A stretch of DNA of 64,000 bases, taken from NCBI GenBank assembly GCA_004297445.1, contig SCUK01000025.1, positions 1-64,000 on the forward strand, given 5' to 3'. The translations under genes and the position numbers were made by a program. Below are positions 17,094 through 25,841 of the stretch, in pieces. Under the pieces are notes generated by a model. That model saw only the letters and a program-made list of their open reading frames with translations. It ran no database searches and was not told the DNA's origin. Each line of letters opens with the position of its first letter. The first letter of the stretch is position 1. The stretch is from Anaerolineae bacterium (GTDB lineage: Bacteria; Chloroflexota; Anaerolineae; Anaerolineales; UBA11579).

Positions 17094-19592
17094 ATGTCAA
17101 AGGGGAACCAGACTTCCGCTTCACTCAAATCCCTGGCAATACTCTGGGTCACTCTCGCCCTTTTTCTTCAAGCATGTGGGGTGCAGCTCGCTGCAGCCCC
17201 CGGCCCCGAGACATCCGATTCGGGCGATGCCCAACCCGCCCCCGCAGAAGATAACGATTCGGTCCAGGTTACGGATATCTTTATCTGGGTACAAGTTCCC
17301 GCCAATTCCCCGGCCGGTCATGCCATCTACATCGAAGTTGTCGATGAAGTAACCGGTCTGCCGTTCAATGCGGAGCGCACAGAACTCCGCTCGGTCGATG
17401 CCACTCACTATGGGGTCGCAATGCGAGTCCCAGTGGGGACAGTCCTTAAATACCGCTACCTCCGAATCGATGCCGGCGGAGGGGTAACGCCCGAAACCAC
17501 CCTGCCGGGTGAGCCGGTCCGCTATCGCGTGTTTCTGGTAGACGGGCCGGGTGAAGTACATGACCTCGTCGCTCGCTGGGCAGATACAGCCTCAGATGAT
17601 TTATCCGGGCGCATCACCGGCATCGCCCTCGACGTCGATACCCTGGAACCAATTCCCAACCTGCTGGTCTTTGCTGCGGGCCAGCAAACCCTCACCCTTT
17701 CGGATGGCTCCTTTAGATTTCACAACATTCCGCCAGGAGTACACCTTATCTCAGCCATCAGCATGGATGGCTCTTACCAGACTTATAAACAGAATGCAAA
17801 AGTGGCTGCCGAGGCCACGACTCCTGCAACTCTTCAATTACAGGCGGCTGAATTGGTAAGAGTGTCCTTCGTTGTCGACGTTCCGGAAAGCATGTTGCCA
17901 GCCACGCCGCTGCGGCTTGCAGGCAACCTGGCCCAATTAGGGAATTCCTTCGCCGAGCTTGGCGGCGGCATCAGCGGTTTCGCTGGCACCATGCCGGTTC
18001 TAGAACAAACGGATGACCACGAGTATTCCATCACCCTGATGCTTCCCGCCCAGGTAGAGATCTTATACAAATACACGCTGGGGGATGGATTCTGGAACGC
18101 GGAACATGCCGCGGATCTGGATTTTTTGGTAAGGCGTCTCTACATCCCCCGTTCCCAGGGCAATCTGCGCGTGGAAGACCGCATTCTGACCTTCCAGGCA
18201 GGCAGCGGTGCACCGGCATGGTTTGACGCCAACCTGACAGCCTTTATGCCTCCCGGAGACACGCTTTCAATCCAGTTCAAATTAAGCGAATGGATGTCCC
18301 CAATCCCCATGTGGCCGGTCGCGGAATCCCGATGGGCGTTTCAAATAATAAGCCCCACCCAGATTGGCGGCGACCTGGTCTATCGCTACTGCCGCAGCAA
18401 CCTCTGCGGCGAAGACTATACGATTTCGACCGAATTGGACCCCGCGACGCGAGTTACAGCAATTGGGGGCGAAGAGACCAGTGTGCAGGTAGACCATATC
18501 GCGAACTGGCAGGAAATGAGCGCCCCAGCATTCGCCGTCACGGTGCTGGACAATCCTGTGGTTTCCCGTGGTCAGGACTTCATTGCCGGCATCATGTTTT
18601 CGCCTGGCTACAGCCCGCTATGGGCGGAGCGTACCGACAACGCGCTCACCGAAATAAGCCGGCTCAACGCCAATACACTGGTGCTCCGCCCGACCTGGGG
18701 TGCAAGCAACGACGGTCTCCCCGCGTTTCAGCCTGAAATAGGGCGCGATGCAGATTGGAGCTATCTGGTCCTCCAGATTCGAGCTGCCCACGACAAAGGG
18801 TTGCGGGTAGCTATTGCGCCGCAACTCCGCTTTAACCCTGTGGGCCCAAAGTGGTGGAGCCAGACTCCGAGAGATGGAGAATGGTGGGGAAATTGGTGGG
18901 AGCAATGCCGGGCGTTTGTCTTACATTTCGCCGACCTCGCCGAGCAGGAACAGGCGGAATTCCTTATGCTCGATGGAAGTCAGGTCGCCGAGGCGCTGCC
19001 GGGTGCCTTTCCGGATTCCCCGGCAGACGCAAATGCCCGCTGGCTTGAGCTCATCGAAGATGTTCGAACTCGCTACACCGGGCAACTCGCCTGGAACCTG
19101 CCATTCGATGCAGTAGATCAGGTGCCAGCATTCCTATCCTCTCTGGATATGCTTTCTGTGGAGTGGGGAGCCTCGCTGGGAACCTGGGAAGGCACGACGC
19201 TGGCCGAGATGCAATCCCGATCTCAGGTATTGCTTGAAGACGAGGTACGGCCGCTTAAGGAGCGGTTTGAGCTTCCGGTCGTCCTGCTCATTTCTTACCC
19301 CTCCGCCGAAGGGGGACTCACCGGCTGCGTGGCAGGCAATGACGGATGCGTTCCTCTGCACCTCCTCGAACCCGGCCAACCGCCCCCGGATTTCGTGACG
19401 CTTGACCTCGTCGAGCAGATGGAAGTCTACAACGCGCTACTGGCGGCTGTAAATGAAACACCGTGGCTGGACGGCGTGATAAGTGAGGGATTTTTCCCGC
19501 CCTCCGGCCTTTTGGATAAATCAACTTCCATACATGGCAAACCCGCGGCAGAAGTCCTGCGCTATTGGTTCGGCCGGTTGCTGGGGCAATAG
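17094..19592 (+). CDS. large lipoprotein with regulatory-like and TIM-barrel-like domains
   Basis: 832 aa, start at ATG 17094, with a lipoprotein signal peptide (lipobox FLQAC, Cys28), so membrane-anchored outside the cell. After an acidic linker there is a beta-rich domain (about 50-160), a carboxypeptidase-regulatory-like module (GRITGIALDVDTLEPIPNLL ... DGSFRFHNIPPG, about 165-235), further beta domains, then a region beginning FIAGIMFSPGYSPLW (about 500) that reads like a glycoside-hydrolase-type TIM barrel: repeated beta-alpha pattern, NTLVLRPTWG, GLRVAIAPQLRF, WNLPFD, MLSVEWG. No catalytic pair can be assigned with certainty. It follows tatC closely. Confidence 0.65.
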   Translation: MSKGNQTSASLKSLAILWVTLALFLQACGVQLAAAPGPETSDSGDAQPAPAEDNDSVQVTDIFIWVQVPANSPAGHAIYIEVVDEVTGLPFNAERTELRSVDATHYGVAMRVPVGTVLKYRYLRIDAGGGVTPETTLPGEPVRYRVFLVDGPGEVHDLVARWADTASDDLSGRITGIALDVDTLEPIPNLLVFAAGQQTLTLSDGSFRFHNIPPGVHLISAISMDGSYQTYKQNAKVAAEATTPATLQLQAAELVRVSFVVDVPESMLPATPLRLAGNLAQLGNSFAELGGGISGFAGTMPVLEQTDDHEYSITLMLPAQVEILYKYTLGDGFWNAEHAADLDFLVRRLYIPRSQGNLRVEDRILTFQAGSGAPAWFDANLTAFMPPGDTLSIQFKLSEWMSPIPMWPVAESRWAFQIISPTQIGGDLVYRYCRSNLCGEDYTISTELDPATRVTAIGGEETSVQVDHIANWQEMSAPAFAVTVLDNPVVSRGQDFIAGIMFSPGYSPLWAERTDNALTEISRLNANTLVLRPTWGASNDGLPAFQPEIGRDADWSYLVLQIRAAHDKGLRVAIAPQLRFNPVGPKWWSQTPRDGEWWGNWWEQCRAFVLHFADLAEQEQAEFLMLDGSQVAEALPGAFPDSPADANARWLELIEDVRTRYTGQLAWNLPFDAVDQVPAFLSSLDMLSVEWGASLGTWEGTTLAEMQSRSQVLLEDEVRPLKERFELPVVLLISYPSAEGGLTGCVAGNDGCVPLHLLEPGQPPPDFVTLDLVEQMEVYNALLAAVNETPWLDGVISEGFFPPSGLLDKSTSIHGKPAAEVLRYWFGRLLGQ

Positions 19593-19643
19593 ACACAGTT
19601 TTATCGTCAGGAATTCATGCTGTTGGGGGCAAACCAACCGGTA

Positions 19644-19652
19644 TGCTATAAT
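19644..19652 (+). promoter_or_regulatory. extended -10 promoter of a structured RNA
   Basis: TGCTATAAT: perfect extended -10 (TGn plus TATAAT). A start is predicted near 19659. No good -35, as usual for extended -10 promoters. Confidence 0.65.
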
Positions 19653-19658
19653 TGACTT

Positions 19659-19974
19659 AATGTGACAACTCCGTCGCCTAAAGGCAGACGGCTTCTTGGG
19701 CAACGCATGATGCAACCATCTACGTTATCGCCCAACGGCTGTGTCCCAGCCGAAAAGTGTTTTGGCTATCAGCCTGACCTGTCGCCGCCTGTCCCTTATA
19801 GACTTGTACGGCATAGCCAGCACTTTATCACTCAACAGATTTTACGTCACAAGAGATTCGCTGTGACAACCTTATACCTATTCGTTTGTAAAAGTGCTAG
19901 TCTAACTATATCACCAACGGAGGCAAGCGGCTTCCCCTGTCGCCTGAAGACGACAGTCCCCGCCGCTAATTTTT
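19659..19974 (+). ncRNA. candidate structured RNA or 5' leader, unassigned
   Basis: About 315 bases between a promoter and an ATG without any coding signal. Several helices are visible. CCGTCGCC/GGCAGACGG with loop TAAA lies near 19671-19691. GGGCAACG ... CGTT..GCCC is at about 19698-19733. GGCT/AGCC hairpins follow. AGCACTTT (19820-19827) pairs with AAAGTGCT, closing over an inner GTCACA/TGTGAC hairpin (about 19846-19867). A final hairpin carries a T-run. CTGTCG occurs both at 19779-19784 and inside the final hairpin (19937-19942), so the closing CGACAG has two possible partners, as in switching leaders. It matches no riboswitch, 6S, tmRNA, SRP or RNase P consensus that I know. Confidence 0.5.
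19926..19974 (+). terminator. terminator-like hairpin just before an ATG
   Basis: Outer stem AGCGGC (19926-19931) with GCCGCT (19962-19967), inner stem CTGTCG (19937-19942) with CGACAG (19951-19956), then AATTTTT ending directly at the ATG 19975. It is either a terminator of the upstream RNA or an attenuator of the downstream gene. Confidence 0.6.
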
Positions 19975-20409
19975 ATGGAAAAAAGTAGTGCGCCCATGCT
20001 TTCGTCAGAAGAATTGCGCAAACAGCGCTTGTTGACGCTTGGCCTTTCAGTCAGCGCAATCTTGTTCGTTGGGCTGCTGGTTGCCGCAGTCTGGGGCATG
20101 CTGGCAAATCCGGAGTTCACCGCAACTCTCAAAGATATCACCGTGATCGCGGTCGCGGTGATGCTGGTCCTGATTGCTTTCACCCTCGTTATCCTGGTGA
20201 TTCAGTTGGCCCGGTTGGCCAACATGGTTCAAAATGAGGTACGCCCGCTGCTGGACTCTGCCAACGACGCGGTGAACACCGTGCGCGGGACAGCGGAGTT
20301 TCTTAGCGAGAACCTGAGTGAGCCGGTAATAAAATTGAATAGCTATCTGTCCGGTGTCCGCAAATTGCTTGACACCTTTGATGTATTGAAGAAGCCGTTT
20401 CAGAAATAG
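19975..20409 (+). CDS. DUF948-like membrane protein
   Basis: 144 aa with two predicted transmembrane segments (about 20-45 and 57-80) and a C-terminal helical part (VRPLLDSANDAVNTVRGTAEFLSENL) typical of DUF948-type envelope proteins. The start is ambiguous: ATG 19975 follows a T-run with no ribosome-binding site, and ATG 19996 is an alternative. The YtxH-like gene follows 15 bases later, and the DUF948-YtxH pairing is common in Gram-positive-type genomes. Function unknown, probably envelope or stress related. Confidence 0.68.
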   Translation: MEKSSAPMLSSEELRKQRLLTLGLSVSAILFVGLLVAAVWGMLANPEFTATLKDITVIAVAVMLVLIAFTLVILVIQLARLANMVQNEVRPLLDSANDAVNTVRGTAEFLSENLSEPVIKLNSYLSGVRKLLDTFDVLKKPFQK

Positions 20410-20424
20410 CAAAGGAGAAAAACC

Positions 20425-20826
20425 ATGTCTGAACGCGACGGAGATTTAGGAAGTTTCTTGTCAGGTTTTGTGATTGGCGGGCTGATTGGCGCCGCGGTTG
20501 CCTTGCTGATGGCTCCGCAGTCTGGCGAAGAAACCCGCGAGATGCTGATGGAAAAGGGCACCGAACTGCGCGACAAGACCGTGCATGCCGCCGAAGATGC
20601 TTACCATCGGGCAGAGGCAGCGGCAACTGAAGCGCGCGCCCGCGCCGACGAGCTGGCAAAGATCGCCCGCCAGCGCGCCGATGAGTTCAAAGCCCGCGGG
20701 CAGGTGGTCCTTGAAGAACAGAAGACCCGCCTGGAAAACGTGATAGAAGCCGCAAAGGCCCCGGCGAAGAAGGATGGCGGCAAGAAGGCAGCCGCCCCCG
20801 ATGCCCCCGCAGAAGGCACAAGCTAG
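20425..20826 (+). CDS. YtxH-like protein
   Basis: 133 aa; a short glycine-rich N-terminal membrane helix (SGFVIGGLIGAAVALLMAPQSGEETR, residues 12-37), the YtxH signature, then a long Ala/Arg/Glu-rich helix with coiled-coil character (60-110) and a Lys/Ala/Pro tail. YtxH proteins are general-stress membrane proteins of unknown mechanism. AAAGGAG lies 7 bases before the ATG. Transcription ends at the strong hairpin just downstream. Confidence 0.8.
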   Translation: MSERDGDLGSFLSGFVIGGLIGAAVALLMAPQSGEETREMLMEKGTELRDKTVHAAEDAYHRAEAAATEARARADELAKIARQRADEFKARGQVVLEEQKTRLENVIEAAKAPAKKDGGKKAAAPDAPAEGTS

Positions 20827-20831
20827 AACAT

Positions 20832-20871
20832 AAGAAAACAAGTCGCCCCGAATGGGGCGACTTGTTTTCTT
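20832..20871. terminator. strong bidirectional terminator
   Basis: 18-bp perfect stem (20832-20849 with 20854-20871, loop GAAT) with A-rich and T-rich edges, serving the YtxH gene and the convergent nnr gene. Its last base is also the last base of the nnr stop codon. Confidence 0.92.
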
Positions 20872-22457
20872 TAGAGTTGAATTGCCTTTCCAGTCACTGC
20901 CATAACACCGGGCAGTTCGTTCACCAAATCGCCCGCCATCACCGCCGCGGTACTGCCCAGCCGTTGGGCAGCCGCCAGCCCGGCCTGCCCATGGAGCCAG
21001 GCTCCGGCAGAAGCCGCTTCGAACGGCGGCATTCGCTGCGCCAACAGGCCGGTGATGATTCCAGCCAGCACATCCCCCGTGCCTGCCCGGGCCAGCGCCG
21101 GCGTTGCAACCGGAATGACGGTGGTACGCCCATCCGGAGCCGCTATGAGTGTGAACGCCCCTTTCAAGACTACGACGCAGTTCCACTCCAGAGCATAGCG
21201 TTCCGCCGCGCCCAGGCGATCCAGCTGAATCTCCTCTGCAGTCAGTCCTGTCAAATCCGCCATCTCTCCCGGATGAGGCGTCAGGATAGTGCCATTCGGC
21301 AATCGCTTGCCCCACGAATTCATGCCCGCTAATAGCCTGAGCGCCTCAGCATCCAGCACCAGGGGAGGCAAAGAAGACTCTGCCAGTAGTCCTGTTAGAA
21401 ACGCTGCAGTCGCCGGGGTTCTTCCAAGCCCAGGGCCGACCAGCAACCCAGTAACCCGTTCCAGCGCCGCCAGCAACGTCGCGACAGCATCAGGCGACAG
21501 ATAGTGATCCTTATGGGGCAAAGGCAACCAGGTGGCTTCGGGAAAGTGTCCGGCCAGCGGAAGTTGGAGAGGCTCAGGGACGGCCAACGTCACCCACCCC
21601 GCCCCGCTGCGAAACGCCGCTTTGCCTGCCAATAATGGCGCACCGGCATAATTACGCGAGCCGCCAACGATCATCGCCCGGCCAAACGTCCCTTTGTGTG
21701 AATCAAGTGGGCGATTCGGGAGCATTTCCCCTGCCATACTGGCAGTCATCACCCTTCGGGTCAGGCTTGCCAACGGTTCAAATCCGTCAGGCAACCCTAT
21801 GCTCACGACCTCAAGGCGACCGACATAGCCAAATGCAGGGAGAGTCAACAATCCGCGCTTAACGGCAGCCATGCACACCGTAAGGTCAGCCACAAGCGTC
21901 TCCGGTGCAGCTTCGCCAGAGTCGCAGTCCACACCAGATGGGCAATCGACCGCCACAACGATTGGCTTTGTGGAAGCACTTTGCAGTGCGCCTTTTACAC
22001 TCTGCAGGATTTGGGGCATTGGGTCTCTTAGCGGCAGCCGAGTGCCAGTCCCGAGCAGGCCATCCAACAACAGTCCGCAGCGCTCGACTTCTTCTTCCAG
22101 TTCTTCGAAACCCTGTTCAAGTTCCAGCGAAAGTATCTTGCCGCCGGCGGTTCGAAGGCGATTCACCAGCGCATCGTCCGCGGCGCGCCCGGTTATGCAG
22201 GCTGCGGTTTGCCAGCCTGACACTGCCAACCATTCCAGTGCGATGAGTGTGTCGCCCCCATTGTTGCCTTTACCCACGAGGCCCACGCAACTCTTATTCC
22301 CGATTTGGCTATACGCATCGGATACGCATTCTGCCAGTGACCTGCCAGCTTTCTCCATCATCTGCGCGTAGCTCAACACACCCGCATCCGCGGCCCGTTC
22401 TACGGCCACCATTTCGGCCACGCTGACACATCGGGGGTGATGCACAAGTTCGGACAT
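20871..22457 (-). CDS. nnr: bifunctional NAD(P)H-hydrate repair enzyme
   Basis: Repairs hydrated NAD(P)H. The N-terminal half is the epimerase (YjeF_N; VGKGNNGGDTLIALEWL at about 60-76), and the C-terminal half the ADP/ATP-dependent dehydratase: KGTFGRAMIVGGSRNYAGA, VGPGLGRTPA, ILTPHPGEMADLTG, VVLKGAFTLI and the signature GTGDVLAGIITGLLAQ. 528 aa, normal for the fused enzyme. GGAGAG precedes the ATG. It lies 51 bases after the SDR gene on the same strand, so it may be the last gene of the SCP2-AOR-SDR unit. Confidence 0.95.
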   Translation of the reverse strand: MSELVHHPRCVSVAEMVAVERAADAGVLSYAQMMEKAGRSLAECVSDAYSQIGNKSCVGLVGKGNNGGDTLIALEWLAVSGWQTAACITGRAADDALVNRLRTAGGKILSLELEQGFEELEEEVERCGLLLDGLLGTGTRLPLRDPMPQILQSVKGALQSASTKPIVVAVDCPSGVDCDSGEAAPETLVADLTVCMAAVKRGLLTLPAFGYVGRLEVVSIGLPDGFEPLASLTRRVMTASMAGEMLPNRPLDSHKGTFGRAMIVGGSRNYAGAPLLAGKAAFRSGAGWVTLAVPEPLQLPLAGHFPEATWLPLPHKDHYLSPDAVATLLAALERVTGLLVGPGLGRTPATAAFLTGLLAESSLPPLVLDAEALRLLAGMNSWGKRLPNGTILTPHPGEMADLTGLTAEEIQLDRLGAAERYALEWNCVVVLKGAFTLIAAPDGRTTVIPVATPALARAGTGDVLAGIITGLLAQRMPPFEAASAGAWLHGQAGLAAAQRLGSTAAVMAGDLVNELPGVMAVTGKAIQL

Positions 22458-22508
22458 GGCTCTCCGCTCACATGGTAGCCGAACGCCAACAAGAGGACAA
22501 GTGCTGGC

Positions 22509-23492
22509 TCAAGTTGCCCTTGCCCGGTACCAGGCAACGGTATTCTTTAGCCCCTCCTCGATCGGCGTTGGCCTAAATCCGAGTTCCGAGCGCGCCTTGT
22601 CACTATTCACATCCCAGTCATTGAAGATGTAGTGCCGCAGGTTCAGCGGATAGAACGGTTCTCGCCGGCTCAATTTGGCGCTGGCCTCCATCAATATCGC
22701 CAGGAAGATCATAAGACGGCGAGGAGCCGGGAACCGCCAGGCGGGAATACCCAGCAATCGACTCACCATGCCGTTCACCGTGTTGTGCGAAATGGATCGA
22801 TCACACACATTGTATATCTCCCCGGCGCGCCCAAGCGTAAGTGCTGACTGGGCTACCTCGGCAACATCCGGAACATAGGCCGAAAACGTAAGCCGCCGCC
22901 CTCCTTCTACTTTCACCCGCCAGCCCCTCATTGGCTCCTCAACGAACAGCCGGTTGAATCCGTACCGGCTACCCGGCCCATAATACGCGCCCGGCCGCAG
23001 AATAATCGCCGGCAACCCGCCGGCGGCTGCACGACTCAGGATTCCATGTTCTGCCGCCAGTTTGCTGCGCTGGTAGGCATCCTGGGGCTGGCATGGCGTG
23101 GTTTCTGTAATCACGCTGCCAGGCTTTGGGTCTCCGACCACCACAATGGTGGAAATGTGCACCAGCCGTTCAACCTGTGCCGCCTGGGCAGCTTCTGCCA
23201 CATTAAAGGTCCCGTCAACATTGATATGGTCAAAATCCTGCGGCTGCCCCCAGAACCGGAAGAGACCTGCAGCATGAATCACGAAACGGCAACCGCTCAT
23301 CGCCCGAAGTACGCTGTCCCAATTTGTGACATCCCCTTCAGAAATCTCGTACGTCATCCCTGCCAGAGAGGATAGATTGGCAGAAGGACGAATCAATAAC
23401 CGAACGGTGTGCCCTGATTCGGTTAGTTTTCGCACCAGGTGTTGCCCCAGAAAGCCGGTGCCTCCGGTGATCAAAACACGATTGCCGCTCAC
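22509..23492 (-). CDS. extended SDR / NAD-dependent epimerase-dehydratase
   Basis: 327 aa Rossmann-fold oxidoreductase. TGGTGFLGQHL is the cofactor motif (about 10-20), HAAG follows the fourth strand, and the active-site Tyr-x3-Lys is YQRSK (about 140). The downstream region (ILRPGAYYGPGSRYGFNRL) resembles 3-beta-hydroxysteroid or dihydroflavonol-type dehydrogenases. Substrate unknown. It overlaps the upstream AOR gene by 4 bases, which implies a linked function. Confidence 0.82.
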   Translation of the reverse strand: MSGNRVLITGGTGFLGQHLVRKLTESGHTVRLLIRPSANLSSLAGMTYEISEGDVTNWDSVLRAMSGCRFVIHAAGLFRFWGQPQDFDHINVDGTFNVAEAAQAAQVERLVHISTIVVVGDPKPGSVITETTPCQPQDAYQRSKLAAEHGILSRAAAGGLPAIILRPGAYYGPGSRYGFNRLFVEEPMRGWRVKVEGGRRLTFSAYVPDVAEVAQSALTLGRAGEIYNVCDRSISHNTVNGMVSRLLGIPAWRFPAPRRLMIFLAILMEASAKLSRREPFYPLNLRHYIFNDWDVNSDKARSELGFRPTPIEEGLKNTVAWYRARAT

Positions 23493-25303
23493 AACGGCTC
23501 AAGCGTCCATTTCAGGCCAAGCTCAACCAGTTTCGCTGCGGAGGGACGCCCGGTCTCCCAATCCCAGCCCCGGGCAGCGTAATAAGCAAGCAGCATTTCC
23601 TCGAAGGGGACTATATAGCCTGCAGAACCGCCATCAGGCATCGGTTCAAGGAAGGCCTTGGGAAGTGTGTCATTGGCGCGCGAGAGGCCCAGCCGGTTAT
23701 TGATCAGGCGTTTGAGATTCCAGCCGCGCTCGCCGCACAGCATCATCTGCTCGAGCGTCCAATCCAACCCGCAGGCGGCATTGATGAGATTCAACACGGT
23801 CTCCGGCGGCACATTTCCAAAGTAACAGATTACCAGGCTGTTGAATATCGTGCGCCAATCCTGATGCTTGGCAACGTTGGCGGCTTTTTCGGCACCCGCT
23901 TGTCGTTCATAAAACTCCATTCCCAACGTGTCTTCTACCTGGCCGATGTCAACCAGAAAGTAATCCGACTGGTTGTGACATGCCCCGCGCGGGGAAGTAG
24001 CATACACCAGCGCCATCCCGGATGCGCCACGCGGGTCATGGTAAGCCACTTCCAATCCATTGACCTGCACGGCCCGGTCTTCGGCGGCGTGGCGCCGACC
24101 CAACGCACGTGCCCCTTCGGCCAGGTGGGCGCCAAAACCTTCCCTCGCCGGAATCATGTGCAGTAAGCGTTCGACAATGTCATGATTTCCCCATTCAAGC
24201 GCAAGACCGCCCGTATCCTCTCTCGTCAGGATTCCCAGTTCAAACAGTGTGAATGCCAGCCCGAGCGTATTGCTCACGCTGATGCTGTCCATCCCATACG
24301 TATCGCAGATTTCGCCCATTCGGGTGACAAACGCGGCGTCATCAATCCACAGGTTGGAGCCAAAACCCATTAAGGTTTCATATTCTGGGCCTTTGCGTTT
24401 GTGTTTTTCGCCCGGCAACTGCACCACCCGGCCGCAGGCTACCACACAGGCGTGACAGGCGGAATACCCTACCAGGATGGTTTCGCTGATGGTTGCTCCC
24501 GATATCCTTTCCACCCCTTCCATCACCCCGCTTTGAAAATGTTTCTTCGGCATTTCGCCGAGATAGTCGAAATAATCGGCCGCCGAGGCGGATCCAAGCT
24601 CGCGCAGGGTTAGCGTAAAATTGTCGGTTTTCAGGGCCCGGTTCGCCGCCGAACGCAGCGGGTCGTAGCCTTCGGCATCCGCTACAGGGATGGGATGCGA
24701 TCCACGCACTGCAATCGCCTTCACCAGCTTGCTTCCCAGCACCGCGCCCATGCCGGTGCGTCCAGCCACCCGGCCGTGGTCAGCAAGCAGCAGAGCGGCA
24801 GGCAGCAGGTTTTCGCCGGCCAAACCAATCCCCAGAACGCGCGCCGCGCGCCCCTTGATTTCGGCATTGACTGAGTCTTGTACTGTATACGTATCCTGCC
24901 CCCAGAGATGGTCCGCCGGCCGAATATCCACTTCGCCGTCATCCACAAACAGGTAAACCGGGCCCTCGGACTTTCCCGTCAACAGCAAGCCATCAAAACC
25001 GGTCTTGCGCAGTTCCACTCCCCAAAATCCGCCGCAATTGCTTTCTCCCCACAGCCCGGTGGCCGGGCTCTTGGCGCATACTACGAAGCGTCCGACGGTT
25101 GGGCCGGACGTGCCGGAAAGCGGCCCGTTCAGAAACAACAGTGGGGCTTCAGGTGAAAGTGGGTCCAGCTCAAGGGTGATGGCATCAAAGAGGATGCGCG
25201 CGGCCAGTGATGCCCCGCCCAGATAATCGCGCTGCCAGTCCGAAGGGATTTCAATGACCCCGGTTTCCCCCGTTGTGAGGTCAATCGTGAGGATGGGCTG
25301 CAT
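23489..25303 (-). CDS. aldehyde:ferredoxin oxidoreductase
   Basis: AOR-family enzyme, tungsten or molybdenum bis-pterin with one [4Fe-4S] cluster, reducing carboxylates or oxidising aldehydes with ferredoxin. 604 aa from the ATG at 25303. Cluster ligands are Cys283, Cys286, Cys290 (CHACVVAC) and Cys493 (LVICYF). Pterin-contact regions include GPLSGT (60-65) and the segment around AGRTGMGAVLGSK (180-192). It suits an anaerobic or microaerobic lifestyle. It lies between an SCP2-like gene (5-base gap) and an SDR (4-base overlap). The moaC and moaD-E genes are 13 kb away. True substrate unknown. Confidence 0.93.
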   Translation of the reverse strand: MQPILTIDLTTGETGVIEIPSDWQRDYLGGASLAARILFDAITLELDPLSPEAPLLFLNGPLSGTSGPTVGRFVVCAKSPATGLWGESNCGGFWGVELRKTGFDGLLLTGKSEGPVYLFVDDGEVDIRPADHLWGQDTYTVQDSVNAEIKGRAARVLGIGLAGENLLPAALLLADHGRVAGRTGMGAVLGSKLVKAIAVRGSHPIPVADAEGYDPLRSAANRALKTDNFTLTLRELGSASAADYFDYLGEMPKKHFQSGVMEGVERISGATISETILVGYSACHACVVACGRVVQLPGEKHKRKGPEYETLMGFGSNLWIDDAAFVTRMGEICDTYGMDSISVSNTLGLAFTLFELGILTREDTGGLALEWGNHDIVERLLHMIPAREGFGAHLAEGARALGRRHAAEDRAVQVNGLEVAYHDPRGASGMALVYATSPRGACHNQSDYFLVDIGQVEDTLGMEFYERQAGAEKAANVAKHQDWRTIFNSLVICYFGNVPPETVLNLINAACGLDWTLEQMMLCGERGWNLKRLINNRLGLSRANDTLPKAFLEPMPDGGSAGYIVPFEEMLLAYYAARGWDWETGRPSAAKLVELGLKWTLEPL

Positions 25304-25308
25304 GATGT

Positions 25309-25722
25309 TCAGTCGCCGAGGACTTTGTCGGTTACGTCCTGAACACAACGCACGAATTCCAGAACAGTCGGCACATTGCGCATCATATACGGCATGCTTC
25401 CCTTCACGCCCAGTTTGCGCGTCAGCATCGCCTGCATTGGATCCAGCTTTCCTTTCAGTACTTTGACGATATTCTCATAGGAAGCGGTCAGGTCAAAGGC
25501 CGCTTCGGTCGGGTCGCCGGCCGGCACCATTCGAATTGACCGGCATTTCCCGTGCCACAGGTCGAGATAGAAACAAAGCGGTTCCACCAGCGCCCCTGTT
25601 GGTTCAATGTGAAAGATCAGGTCTCCTTCCCAGTTTCGGGCGATGTGCGCGTACTTCTCATCCTGGTTGATGTAATCCTTGAGCTCAATGAGCCATTCTT
25701 CGCTGGGAAATATGCTGGGCAT
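25309..25722 (-). CDS. SCP2 sterol-carrier-like protein
   Basis: 137 aa with the SCP2/sterol-binding pattern: DLIFHIEPTGALVEPLCFYLDLWHGKC, FDLTASYENIVKVLKGKLDPMQAMLTRKLGVKG. Such domains bind acyl-CoA or other lipids in a hydrophobic tunnel. The start at 25722 has AGGAG 7 bases upstream. As first gene of an operon with AOR and an SDR, it may present a fatty or hydrophobic aldehyde or acid substrate, which is inference. Confidence 0.82.
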   Translation of the reverse strand: MPSIFPSEEWLIELKDYINQDEKYAHIARNWEGDLIFHIEPTGALVEPLCFYLDLWHGKCRSIRMVPAGDPTEAAFDLTASYENIVKVLKGKLDPMQAMLTRKLGVKGSMPYMMRNVPTVLEFVRCVQDVTDKVLGD

Positions 25723-25793
25723 GGGTTTCTCCTGATGACTACAGCAATTATACGCGATGCGGGCAATGGGCCCGGCCATCCTCCTGCAAATCC

Positions 25794-25821
25794 TTGACAC
25801 GGAAACAAATCCTGTTATAGT
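25794..25821 (+). promoter_or_regulatory. promoter of the arsenic operon
   Basis: TTGACA (25794-25799), 16-bp spacer and TATAGT (25816-25821) preceded by TG. The start would lie within the overlapping palindrome, immediately upstream of the ATG at 25842. Confidence 0.8.
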
Positions 25822-25838
25822 TCAATAGATATTGAACT
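25819..25838. promoter_or_regulatory. ArsR-type operator
   Basis: Perfect inverted repeat AGTTCAAT-AGAT-ATTGAACT, containing TTCAA-N6-TTGAA as in ArsR/SmtB operators. It overlaps the -10 box and transcription start of the arsR-arsC gene, so bound repressor would block RNA polymerase. Confidence 0.82.
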
Positions 25839-25841
25839 ATT

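Noticed and set aside
19659..19974. A known riboswitch, 6S, tmRNA, SRP or RNase P RNA
   Set aside because: None of the conserved motifs of these classes that I know is present; kept only as an unassigned structured RNA.
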